A stretch of 64,000 nucleotides of DNA from CAWDMC01 sp963803295 (GTDB lineage: Bacteria > Acidobacteriota > Terriglobia > UBA7540). The stretch is taken from NCBI GenBank assembly GCA_963803295.1, contig CAWDMC010000028.1, positions 372,001-436,000 on the forward strand, given 5' to 3'. Below, piece after piece: positions 36,668-44,270 of this stretch. The notes below the pieces were generated by a model, which was not told the origin of the DNA, did not search any database, and saw nothing but the letters and a program-made list of their open reading frames with translations. The translations under genes were made by a program, and so were the position numbers. Position 1 is the stretch's first letter, and the number at the start of each line of letters is the position of its first letter.

Positions 36668-37093
36668 TCAGAAAGGGCAATCCCCCGGATCGTCCTCGGC
36701 TTGCGTCGCCGTCGAGCCAGATTCCGCGGGCGCGGCCTCGGTCCCGTTGGGCCTGCTCTTTCCCCCGAGCAACCGCAACTGCGAGATGACCACTTCCGTC
36801 ACGGTTCTCTCTTGTTCGTTGCGGCCGGTATACTTTCGCGTCTGCAACCGGCCTTCGACGAAGAGTTCGCGGCCCTTTTCAACGTACTCGCCGCATATCT
36901 CCGCCACGCGTTGAAATGCCACGCAGCGCACCCATTGAACGCGCTCCTGTTTCTCCCCGCTGCCATTCTTGAAGGACTCGTTGATGGCCAGCGAGAAGGT
37001 GGCGACAGGCTTGCCGCTGGAGGTGAATTTGACCTCCGGCTTCTGGCCCGCTCGGCCGAGCAGGATGACTTTGTTGACTCCGTTCTGTGACAT
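36668..37093 (-). CDS. ssb: Single-stranded DNA-binding protein
   Basis: A 141-residue single-stranded DNA-binding protein of the bacterial OB-fold type: VNKVILLGRAGQKPEVKFTS at the N-terminus, QWVRCVAFQRVAEICGEYV and FVEGRLQTRKY in the middle. A disordered linker and an acidic tip ending DDPGDCPF follow. The tip normally docks helicases, exonucleases and polymerases. The ATG at 37093 has AAGGAG upstream. It leads the PRTRC operon and is probably the element's own Ssb, separate from the chromosomal one. Confidence 0.93.
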   Translation of the reverse strand: MSQNGVNKVILLGRAGQKPEVKFTSSGKPVATFSLAINESFKNGSGEKQERVQWVRCVAFQRVAEICGEYVEKGRELFVEGRLQTRKYTGRNEQERTVTEVVISQLRLLGGKSRPNGTEAAPAESGSTATQAEDDPGDCPF

Positions 37094-37264
37094 TTGAAAC
37101 TCACTCCTTTCTACGCTTCGAGCCTGGGCAGCCTCCTTCTTGCCCGGAGGGCAAGAGGATTCGGATCTCTGACAGCGGCCTGGCAGCCGTTACCATTCTG
37201 AAACTGAAAACGAACTGAAGCGGTACGGTGGACTTGGGAACCGCACCGCATTGAAACACCAATC

Positions 37265-37323
37265 AGGGGTTCTCCCACCTAACCCCTCTCTGCGGGGCCA
37301 CTCGAAAAGCGAGTAGACCCCGC
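37265..37323. promoter_or_regulatory. Tandem hairpins upstream of ssb
   Basis: Two adjacent inverted repeats lie 170-230 bases before the ssb start: AGGGGTT / AACCCCT (37265-37287) and GCGGGG..ACTCG / CGAGT..CCCCGC (37292-37323). The second can extend as a long stem with a five-base loop. They could fold in the leader RNA of the operon or as single-stranded DNA. No T-run marks them as terminators. Function unknown. Confidence 0.4.
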
Positions 37324-37479
37324 TCACAAGGCCACGGCAAACCATTTATTAGGGAGCGAAACGCGTGTGTGCGCGAGCGATTGTATCTGAGCGATGTGTT
37401 AGCGCAATTTCGGCACAATTCCGCCGCAAGCGTACTGTAAAGTCAGACACCACCCGCAAGCGGGTGGCTTGATGAGCGG

Positions 37480-38123
37480 GCCGAGTCGCCCCGGGGAATT
37501 TCACCCCGAGGCGCTCACAGATCCGTGCTTGAGCCTCTCGACTCACACGGCTCGTGCCACCCATAGAAGGCTGCCGCCTCCCCTCCGGACCATCGAGTTC
37601 CTCCGGTTACCCGTTGACCCTTATGATCCGGAAGCGGGTGACCTGCTCCCTTCCCTCCATGGCCATTACGCCACTTCTTCAGTACTACGAAGCAGTCCGC
37701 CCCTGGCTGTCCCATCGGTACTTTCAGCCTCGCGGTGCTGCCGCTTGTGCCTTGTCCCTTAGCAGAGAGAACCAGGTTCTCAAGTTCCGTACGAAAGCCC
37801 GAATTAGAGTCACGCCTTCTCAACACCGGACACCACACGGCCAGAAAGTAGGTCTCCTGCCATGCTGATCCCAAGGCAGCAGCCAGGCCCTGGTTTTGGT
37901 GCCATCGGACCTTTGTTTCGATGCTTCATCAAAGGTTCGCTTCCGCTCGTCTCTCTAATCCCTACATGATGAGATCAATGTCTCACCTTTTAACCGTGAC
38001 GTTCACCACCACGGCTTTTGTCCGAAGCAGCTCACGGCTGTTTGAAGCCTCCTCCTACCAGACGGCTCCGAAGGGTCTACCTTCATCTTTCGTACAGCAC
38101 GACGCTTTCGCGTCTTCTTGACA
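37480..38123 (-). ncRNA. Group II intron without maturase
   Basis: Read on the minus strand, the segment has hallmarks of a bacterial group II intron: a GTGTC-type 5' end near 38123, a domain I-III-like body with typical purine-rich motifs (AGCGGCAGCACCGCGAGG, ACTGCTTCGTAGTACTG), a domain V hairpin at 37518-37553 (GAGCCGTG stem, GAGA tetraloop, CACGGATC partner with one mismatch), and domain VI immediately after (CCTCGGGG / CCCCGGGG). No reverse transcriptase frame exists in the 640 bases, so splicing or mobility would need a maturase from elsewhere. The ends are approximate. A GC-rich hairpin (CCACCCGC / GCGGGTGG, 37450-37467) lies just beyond its 3' end. Confidence 0.65.
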
Positions 38124-38554
38124 CAAGGCCGCCTCAAAGGCGGTCGCTCCGGCTCGTCGATTGTCGAAGTAAACCCTGCCTCACCGTTTAAGCCGGACAG
38201 CTGGAGGCTAGCCGATTTCACAGGCGAGAGACGTGCCGGATAACAAAAACCCAGAGCGCTTCGAGGTTCAGCAGAGCCGAAGCGTAACCGCCGTTACTGC
38301 CGCTGTTTTCCCTGCGCCTTTCCTGTTCCTCCTGGACGGTCGAACCTTTTCGAGTCGCACTGGTCGAACCAGTGGTTTACCTCTGTCACAATTAGGATGG
38401 TTACCCAACCCCTTTCTCCTTGCGACTCGCGCGGCATCGAGGGGGGACATTCCAATGGCGCGGACCATCGAAGTCGATAGCGTACGAGAGGGTTAGCTTG
38501 TTGGGAAAAGAACAACAGCATATCGAGCCAACCGAGGGAGAGGAACATGGAAGG
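38124..38554. other. Gap between intron and PIN module
   Basis: No supported gene. A few open frames exist, but none has recognisable features. It should hold the promoter of the following toxin-antitoxin fragment. Confidence 0.3.
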
Positions 38555-38704
38555 ATGGCACAAGCTGCCCAAAACGAGGCAGCAATCCGGCTTCTCCACC
38601 AATGGTTGGAAGACGAGTCGGGTTACGACGAGCGCGTATGGCCTGGCTTGAAGTACGCTATTAAAGAGGATCGCCTCTCCTTCCGCAAGAGGTTCAGTGA
38701 TTGA
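38555..38704 (+). CDS. Small antitoxin-like protein
   Basis: A 49-residue protein (start MAQAAQNEAAIRLLHQWLED, then WPGLKYAIKEDRLSFRKRF). The small acidic N-terminal helix and basic tail, and its overlap with the following PIN-domain gene (stop TGA at 38702 inside the next gene's start region), fit an antitoxin. I take it as the partner of the truncated PIN toxin. Confidence 0.5.
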   Translation: MAQAAQNEAAIRLLHQWLEDESGYDERVWPGLKYAIKEDRLSFRKRFSD

Positions 38705-38709
38705 CCGTG

Positions 38710-39040
38710 GTGAGCAGAATTGTCCTTGACACCGGTCCCCTGGGCAAGATTTCCCATCCCCGCCCCAACCGCGAGATCGCGAACTGGCTTGAACGCGTCC
38801 TGAGAGATGGCGCGATTGCTTACATCCCGGAGATTGCGGATTACGAAGTGCGCCGCGAGCTTATCCGCGCAGGCCTCCAAGAACGTGTGAACCGGCTTGA
38901 TCGTCTCAAGGCCGTTCTGAACTATCTTCCGATTAACACGGAGGTGATGCTGAAAGCCGCTGAGCTGTGGGCTCAGGCTCGGAAGCGAGGTACTCCTACG
39001 GCCGACCCCAAAGCGCTCGATGCCGACGTTGGTAATCGTC
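38710..39040 (+). pseudogene. PIN-domain toxin, C-terminally truncated
   Basis: A VapC-like PIN protein from GTG 38710: SRIVLDTGPLGKISHPRPNR with the first Asp, YIPEIADYEVRRELIRAG with the Glu, and LNYLPINTEVMLKAAELWAQ with TADPKALDADV. The family continues with ILAAQA and the last Asp, but here the frame changes into sequence antisense to the Fic gene's end. The C-terminal quarter and one catalytic residue are lost. It is a decayed toxin. Confidence 0.6.
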
Positions 39041-39066
39041 GGAAAGACTGCCGGCTTCCCCGGAAG

Positions 39067-39720
39067 TCAGGGCAACTTCGGGTTGGGTCGTTTCTGCCTG
39101 CGTGCCTGCGCGGGAGTGGAGGAGTCACGGTCGAGAATATGGAGATTGTCGCGGATAAGGGCGGCCAGTCTGGACGTATCGCCTTTGAAAGATTCAATTG
39201 AGGCTTGAAGCAAATCCCAGGGGCTCACGTTCTCCCAAACGATATAGTACCCGTTCGCGTGGGCAAGATGGCTGACAAATTCACGTTGCGCCCTGCCGTT
39301 GCCTTCACGGAAGGGATGAAGGGCATTCAGTTCGCCAAGGTAATGCGCCGCGCGTTCACTAAACGGGGCGGGGGGAAGGCCCTTCAGATACTTTTCCTGC
39401 TCAAGCTGCTCAAAGATCGGAACGGCGGTACTTTGGATATGGGCATGATGGGCAAACCTGTTCTTGCCCTTGCTGATGTCGATGGTACGCAACTGTCCAG
39501 CCCACTCGTACACGTCGCCGAAAAGGTAACGATGAATCGCTTGCAGATGCGCGAGATCGAAGCGGCCCTTCAGCGGTGTTTGTGCAAGTTCATAAGAACG
39601 TGTCGCAACAAGGGCGGCTTCGGCTTGTTCCAGCGTTGCCTCGTCCGTAATGCCAAGGCGATTGTTCAAAACACCGGAGGTGGGATCGACGTAAGGGTCA
39701 TGGCTGGAGTATTTGGGCAT
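39067..39720 (-). CDS. Fic-domain AMPylating toxin
   Basis: A 217-residue Fic protein that would transfer AMP (or another nucleotide) onto target proteins. The catalytic motif HPFREGNGRAQREF is complete (HPFx(D/E)GNGRxxR), preceded by FGDVYEWAGQLRTIDISKGK and the helix AHYLGELNALHPF. The N-terminal TSGVLNNRLGITDEATLEQA is typical of the VbhT/Fic-1 group. It overlaps the antitoxin gene by 23 bases, the usual toxin-antitoxin arrangement. It seems intact. Confidence 0.9.
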   Translation of the reverse strand: MPKYSSHDPYVDPTSGVLNNRLGITDEATLEQAEAALVATRSYELAQTPLKGRFDLAHLQAIHRYLFGDVYEWAGQLRTIDISKGKNRFAHHAHIQSTAVPIFEQLEQEKYLKGLPPAPFSERAAHYLGELNALHPFREGNGRAQREFVSHLAHANGYYIVWENVSPWDLLQASIESFKGDTSRLAALIRDNLHILDRDSSTPAQARRQKRPNPKLP

Positions 39721-39913
39721 TCTTGAACCGGCTGTGAATATTGCAGATTACCTCATCCGTGTCGATTTCTCCCCGCGCTGCGCGGTTCAAATCGGCGACT
39801 GTGGATTCCGGCACCTTCAAGCCTTCCAGCTCCTGCTGCGCAATGGCGTGGGCAACGGCCCGCATATTGCGCTGAATCTCCTGCTCGGTAAGACTGGTCG
39901 TGGTCATGGTCAT
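39698..39913 (-). CDS. VbhA-like antitoxin of the Fic toxin
   Basis: A 71-residue protein with the antitoxin helix pattern of VbhA: LTEQEIQRNMRAVAHAIAQQ, then LEGLKVPESTVADLNRAARG and a short basic end. The inhibitory alpha-helix of VbhA proteins carries an (S/T)xxxE(G/N) motif; the ESTVADLNRAARGE region is in the place expected. It starts at ATG 39913, with a second ATG at 39907; GAGAGG lies upstream. It overlaps the Fic toxin start. Confidence 0.75.
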   Translation of the reverse strand: MTMTTTSLTEQEIQRNMRAVAHAIAQQELEGLKVPESTVADLNRAARGEIDTDEVICNIHSRFKNAQILQP

Positions 39914-40076
39914 TGGCCCTCTCGTACTATGGCTCTCCAATCAATAGCACACTTCACGGGAACGCGCTACAGCCCCAGGGTGAAGGGTGAAGCTCGGGCG
40001 CTGCGGTCCCGAGATACGCGAGGCCGGGGTGTCCGGTTCCGCTTGTACGCGAGCCGCATAAGCTGAGAGTAATATG

Positions 40077-40105
40077 GCGAAGAGGGTGGGATTCGAACCC
40101 TGGGT
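40077..40105 (-). other. tRNA 3'-end fragment, candidate attachment site
   Basis: On the minus strand the sequence GGGTTCGAATCCCA followed by CCCTCTTCGCCA is the T-loop, T-stem strand and acceptor end of a tRNA, most like tRNA-Ser, with CCA. The rest of the tRNA is not present. Such fragments are the usual scar of integrases that recombine at tRNA 3' ends. Confidence 0.55.
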
Positions 40106-40249
40106 AGTGTACAGGGCATGTTGGTCCTTATCATGGGTCAAAAAACGAGTACCCATTAGGTACCCATTCACTGTCCTGGGCGTTCCTGGAGGTTCCTGAG
40201 GGTTGCCAGCCGTGTCTCAGAATGAATGAGTTAGCCGACTTCCATACAA

Positions 40250-40293
40250 CTCCGGAGCAAAAGGTTGCAGGTTCGAATCCTGCCAGGCGTACC
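40250..40293 (+). other. tRNA 3'-end fragment with intact T-arm and CCA
   Basis: A perfect T-arm (GCAGG TTCGAAT CCTGC) is followed by CAGGCGTACCA, an acceptor strand with CCA. The anticodon and D arms upstream do not fold, so this is a fragment. It differs from the one at 40077 and may mark a second integration event. Confidence 0.55.
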
Positions 40294-40424
40294 AAGTGCA
40301 TTATAAATGTGTCAGTTACGGCTATATGTGGGTCGCGCAGCAACCGACATTCCAGTGTCAACTCAAGGGTTGTGGCATATCTTGGGCTTCGTAGAATCAA
40401 CGACTTATCTAAACGAAGAGAGTT

Positions 40425-40472
40425 TGCTTGAAAAGCAAACGGTCGTGAGTTCGAATCACTCGCGTGATATCG
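40425..40472 (+). other. Degraded tRNA-like sequence
   Basis: A perfect anticodon-type arm (GTTTGC TTGAAAA GCAAAC) is followed by GTGAGTTCGAATCAC, a T-loop with a poorly paired stem. The 5' acceptor is missing. It could derive from tRNA-Ser (UGA) with its variable arm lost, or from tRNA-Phe (GAA). Not functional as seen. Confidence 0.4.
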
Positions 40473-40857
40473 CAAGTACTTGGAATGGAAGAGTTCCAGT
40501 CCGACCACATGGGGCGCTAGCTTTTGCTGTACCAAAAGTGTGCCAAAACTCTGCCTTGGCGTGCGCATCCGCCTTAGCTAGCGCTGCTGGGGCTAACGAC
40601 CAGATTGTGCACGAGACCTTTAGGGAATGGGACAACGCTCTAACGCCGGGGTTCCCAGAAAGAACCGAAACGAGTGTTACGCATGGCCGGAAAATCCCCG
40701 AGTTAACTCGGAAATCTCAATTGATACAAGGGCTGCATAAGAATTGCTTGGCTGCGCGGCATCCCAGTTCTCCGAGAGATAGAAGTCCAGAGTGGCGCTG
40801 CTGGAGTACACCGCTTGAAACAGCTACATCCAGCGACTAGTGAAGCGAACGTAAGTT

Positions 40858-40990
40858 CCATTTACTCGCCAGGAGGTGCCCGTCGGTTTTCGTTCGGCCG
40901 CACCCACCGGTCGAATTCGGGAGCATAGCGCTGCATCAAAGCGCCAATCCGTCGTGTGATCGACGCTCGGAGCTCGTTTCCGCCGTCAGC
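40858..40990 (-). mobile_element. IS6-family transposase scar
   Basis: Short pieces in three frames on the minus strand fit an IS6 transposase: VDHTTDWR, then LMQRYAPEFDRWVRPNENRR, then KPTGTSWRV. They correspond to the region just before the first catalytic Asp. No longer frame survives. Assignment is tentative. Confidence 0.4.
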
Positions 40991-41343
40991 TCCTCCAAGG
41001 TGACGATTAGCTGAAACAGAAACGGAGATACCAGCGGACGCAGAGGGCGATTATCTTATCCCCGAAGAGCCGCCTCGGAAAGTCCAGACCGATTCTGTTG
41101 CATCCCACCAACTTTACCAATGCGTCACCGAGCTGTTTGCAACACTTCTGTATCGGGACTGATCTCGTGCGGATTCAGGTCGCTCGGGGAGAGAGGCAAC
41201 AGAACCAAGCCCGGAACCTGAACGTGACTCGCGCCGTTCGGCGAACCCGTCAGTCATCGGCCGCCGGTCTGCGAGCATTCGAGCAGCCCATAGGCTACCC
41301 GTTAGCACCGGCCCGTGCGGTCATGCAAGAAGGTGAACCGGTA
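40991..41343. other. Intergenic region without recognised gene
   Basis: No coding sequence was found between the IS6 scar and the 3' end of the mandelate-racemase-family gene. A 270-codon plus-strand frame from 41098 runs antisense through that gene and is not credible. Confidence 0.4.
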
Positions 41344-42426
41344 TCAAAGTACGCTGAATTCCTGTATAGCTTCTGGCTTGAGATCAATTCCCAGCCCGGG
41401 ACGGTCGGGGACTCGTACCATGCCGTTCTTGACCTCCAGGGGATGGATGAGAAGCGGATCGAGCCAGGGGAAATACTCGAGGAACAGGCCATTGCTCACG
41501 GCAGCCATCCAGTGGATATCAATCTCTTTGTAGAAGTGAGAGGCGACGTGGGCGTTGAACGCCTCGGCCAAATGGGCGAGCTTCAGGCACCGGGAAATTC
41601 CTCCCAGACGGAGCACATCAGGCTGTACGATGGGCAACGCACGGCGTTCCAGCAGATCGCGAAAAACTTGCAGGGAATACTCACGCTCCCCCGCTGCAAC
41701 GGGGATTTCCATCGCGGTGGCGAGAGCTCGGTATCCGTCGTGGTCATCTTTCTGGATGGGCTCTTCAAACCAGAAGATCTCGCAATCACGCACCTTTCGG
41801 CTGAACTCGACCGCTTGGATGACTTTCCAGGCCTGGTTGGCATCCACCATGAGCTGTATCTTGGGGCCGATTGCCTTGCGAACCGCCCGCACCCGATCCA
41901 CGTCATGTAGGACGTCTCGGCTACCCACCTTCATTTTAACAGCAGTAAAACCCTGTTGGACGTACGACGTAACTTCCGCCAGGAGTTGGTCCATCGAATA
42001 GGTAAGCCAGCCTCCACTTCCGTAGATAGGCACCTGCTCTTGCCGGGCCCCTAGCAGCTTGGACACGGGGCAGTTCAAGCTCTTCCCCAGAAGATCCCAG
42101 AGCGCGATATCGATTGCCGCTATCCCCCAAGCGGCAACTCCTGTTTGTCCTATGTACTCAACTCGGTTCCAGCAGGCTTCCCACACGCTCGAAATGGCAG
42201 AGGCATCCATACCGATAACCACATCTTTCAGCTCGTAATCGACAACTCCCCGAAGGAGCTCTCGACCGTAGTCGAACGTGAGCATGTGGGAACAACCGAC
42301 CACCCCGCTGTCAACGTAAACATCGACCAATATCCAGTCGATACTTTTCAGGGTGTGTGTGGAATCAGCAATCGGGTCCTTCAGGGGTAGGGACAGTAGG
42401 GTCGTCTTTACGTCACGAATCTTCAT
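41344..42426 (-). CDS. Mandelate racemase / muconate lactonizing enzyme family
   Basis: The 360-residue protein is an enolase-superfamily enzyme that abstracts a proton alpha to a carboxylate. The catalytic KMKVG (KxK, about residue 165), the metal ligands in MVDANQAW and FEEPIQKDDHDG, AGEREYSLQ for the third acidic ligand, and a C-terminal HVASHFYKEIDIHWM with the catalytic His are present. The N-terminal capping domain (MKIRDVKTTLLSLPLKDPIA) is typical. This is most like acid-sugar dehydratases of the MR subgroup. Its start codon overlaps the stop of the preceding frame (ATGA), suggesting coupling. The surrounding cupin and hydrolase genes fit acid-sugar catabolism. Confidence 0.9.
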   Translation of the reverse strand: MKIRDVKTTLLSLPLKDPIADSTHTLKSIDWILVDVYVDSGVVGCSHMLTFDYGRELLRGVVDYELKDVVIGMDASAISSVWEACWNRVEYIGQTGVAAWGIAAIDIALWDLLGKSLNCPVSKLLGARQEQVPIYGSGGWLTYSMDQLLAEVTSYVQQGFTAVKMKVGSRDVLHDVDRVRAVRKAIGPKIQLMVDANQAWKVIQAVEFSRKVRDCEIFWFEEPIQKDDHDGYRALATAMEIPVAAGEREYSLQVFRDLLERRALPIVQPDVLRLGGISRCLKLAHLAEAFNAHVASHFYKEIDIHWMAAVSNGLFLEYFPWLDPLLIHPLEVKNGMVRVPDRPGLGIDLKPEAIQEFSVL

Positions 42427-42855
42427 GCTGCCCTCGTACCTCCATACGTAGGGCGCCGCCTGAGACAGTTATAACCCAGCCTATGCCAGAATTGTATCAG
42501 ACAGGGTGGCACAGAACTGATGGTGCGCGCAGTGTTCAATCTGCCATCAGCGAAGTGCATCACGGCGATCTTACCCATTTTCAAACGCTGTTCCAGCACT
42601 AATGGACGAAGCTGTTGTAAAAGTGCAGAACGGTCCAGATGCCACGGCGATTCGCCTCCCTCGTGAACCAACGAAAGTGCTCGATATCCGTTTCCAGTGC
42701 TGAGGCCAACAGCATCTAGTACAAGTGAGAGCCGCCATTGGTCGGCAGGACGATAGGCAACTCGGTCGACGCCGCCGGCAGACGGGTCGAAGCAGCCCAG
42801 GGCTGAAGTTAAGCCACCCACCAGAACCTGCCGACGGCTGATAGAGATGATTTGG
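42423..42855 (-). pseudogene. TAT-leader protein remnant upstream of MR/MLE gene
   Basis: The frame begins with a twin-arginine-type leader (ISISRRQVLVGGLTSALG) that has ATC in place of a start codon, and continues DQWRLSLVLDAVGLSTGNGY and MGKIAVMHFADGRLNTA, then loses protein-like character. The C-terminal GKIAVMHFADGR recalls sugar-isomerase TIM barrels, but that is a guess. It has no ribosome-binding site. It is likely a shortened, inactive gene whose 3' end still overlaps the MR/MLE start. Confidence 0.35.
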
Positions 42856-42920
42856 TCTAAACGTCAGGTTTGTGGTCCGTCCGGCGGTAGTTGAGCCACG
42901 CTGCCTTGGGCCGCCCGAGC

Positions 42921-43349
42921 CTATTCGGCGCCCCCTTCGGCTGGATAACCACGGTCCGCGTATTCTTGTTTCATGTCAGCGTAGATCCTTTGCCAGCCAC
43001 CATCGATTTCCTGCTTGGGGATTCCGTCGGGCCAGACAGTCACGTACAAATACTGGAACGTCACTGGTCCCGTATTCTTGACTTGGTGGTGCGTATCTCT
43101 GGGAATGAAGGCGACGGCTGGAGCGACGACATGTCGCGTCTCGTCGCCAATGGAAACGTCTCCCTCTCCAGCCAGAATAATATAGATCTGCTGAAAGGTG
43201 GGATGGGCATTGGGCGGCGTCTCCTTGCCCACAGCTACTTTCTCAAGGACCACTTCGGAGCTCCTGGTAATGTCGCGGGGCAGCAGCATCGTGTAGTAGT
43301 TCCCGGCACAGCGGAAGCGTTCACCCTCTTCGAAGGTCTTGCAGAACAT
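42921..43349 (-). CDS. Cupin-domain protein
   Basis: A 142-residue single-domain cupin. The two cupin motifs are visible: PPNAHPTFQQIYIILAGEGD near residue 45 with the metal-binding His and Gln/Glu positions, and PRDTHHQVKNTGPVTFQYLY near residue 84 with His. This beta-barrel binds a metal ion and typically acts as a sugar isomerase, dioxygenase or sugar sensor. The ATG at 43349 begins MFCKTFEEGERF. It is part of the minus-strand sugar group with the MR/MLE gene. The exact reaction is unknown. Confidence 0.85.
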   Translation of the reverse strand: MFCKTFEEGERFRCAGNYYTMLLPRDITRSSEVVLEKVAVGKETPPNAHPTFQQIYIILAGEGDVSIGDETRHVVAPAVAFIPRDTHHQVKNTGPVTFQYLYVTVWPDGIPKQEIDGGWQRIYADMKQEYADRGYPAEGGAE

Positions 43350-43620
43350 GGTCGGCCTCCCTCTTCATCTTAATGCCATTGCATGGATACGTCGAGCAAC
43401 CACCGTTGGGATATCGCAGCCTATCATCCACCCGTAACCGTGAGAAAAGGCTGTGAAGCATTTCTTGACAATCCTCTCATGGATGCTGGTAAGTACGCAT
43501 CCCGAAGGTGCTTCGATGACTCGTTGTGGTTCCAGTCAGGACAGACTTCCGGTTTCTGCAAAATTGGATGTTTACCCCCAACTGCTGTGAAACCCTCTGC
43601 CTAAAGATTCAGGGCAATCC

Positions 43621-43896
43621 ATGAACTACCCAGGCTTTGATTTGGATGGCAAACACGCACTCGTGTTCGGTGGCACGAGCGGCATGGGGAAAGCCATCGT
43701 CCTCGCTGGCTGAAGCGGGCGCGGATGTCGTGCCAGTAGGCCGCAGGCTCACCGAAGTCTCGACAACAGCTCGCGAAATCCGGCCGCTAGGCAAAGCCGC
43801 GGTCGTCATGCTCAGCCGTGCCTCGCTGCAGAATGGGCGCCGTACAACATTACGGTCAACGTTTATGTCGCCAATACTTCCCTCGAGCTCTACTGA
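43621..43896 (+). pseudogene. Short-chain dehydrogenase remnant
   Basis: The frame starts MNYPGFDLDGKHALVFGGTS with GMGKAIVLA, the TGxxxGxG-type nucleotide loop of a short-chain dehydrogenase. After a frameshift near 43710 it reads LAEAGADVVPVGRRLTEVST, then KAAVVMLSR. A third piece, AAEWAPYNITVNVYV, corresponds to the region after the YxxxK active site. About 100 residues, including Ser-Tyr-Lys, are missing between the pieces. The gene is dead. Confidence 0.7.
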
Positions 43897-44270
43897 CGAG
43901 GAAGACAAATCCCTGTAGGACACCGGGAGCGACGACTCGGACAGTTTCGTCATTCGCACCATAGCTTATGCGCTTGTAATCTTCGCTGGGTCAACCCGCG
44001 AACCTGTACTCCGTGTACAATGGCAATTTCATTGCCCTCGGCGGTGGTGTATACTCTCACTCCAATTCATCCGAAGCCTACACGGCGGAGTTCCGCTTGC
44101 CTCATGCGCAGGTTACCGCGCGGCAGGGTAGTGGTGGAGATAACCACCGGCAGCACCATTCGAAAAAGCGGCATTTTGAGATGAGATCAGTCTGGCCCAT
44201 CGTGGCGAACGGCGGAATACGATCTCAAAATCCAATCGCAGTCGGCGACGAAGCGGGAGGTCATACGAAG
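43897..44270. other. Intergenic gap before hydrolase gene
   Basis: No supported gene; the in-frame extension upstream of the hydrolase (from 44013) has no signal peptide or ribosome-binding site and is taken as non-coding. The region should hold the hydrolase promoter. Confidence 0.4.

Noticed and set aside
40425..40472. A functional tRNA-Phe or tRNA-Ser gene
   Set aside because: The acceptor and D arms are missing and the T-stem pairs poorly.
44013..44270. N-terminal extension of the large hydrolase
   Set aside because: The signal peptide and ribosome-binding site are at 44271; the upstream codons show no protein-like character.
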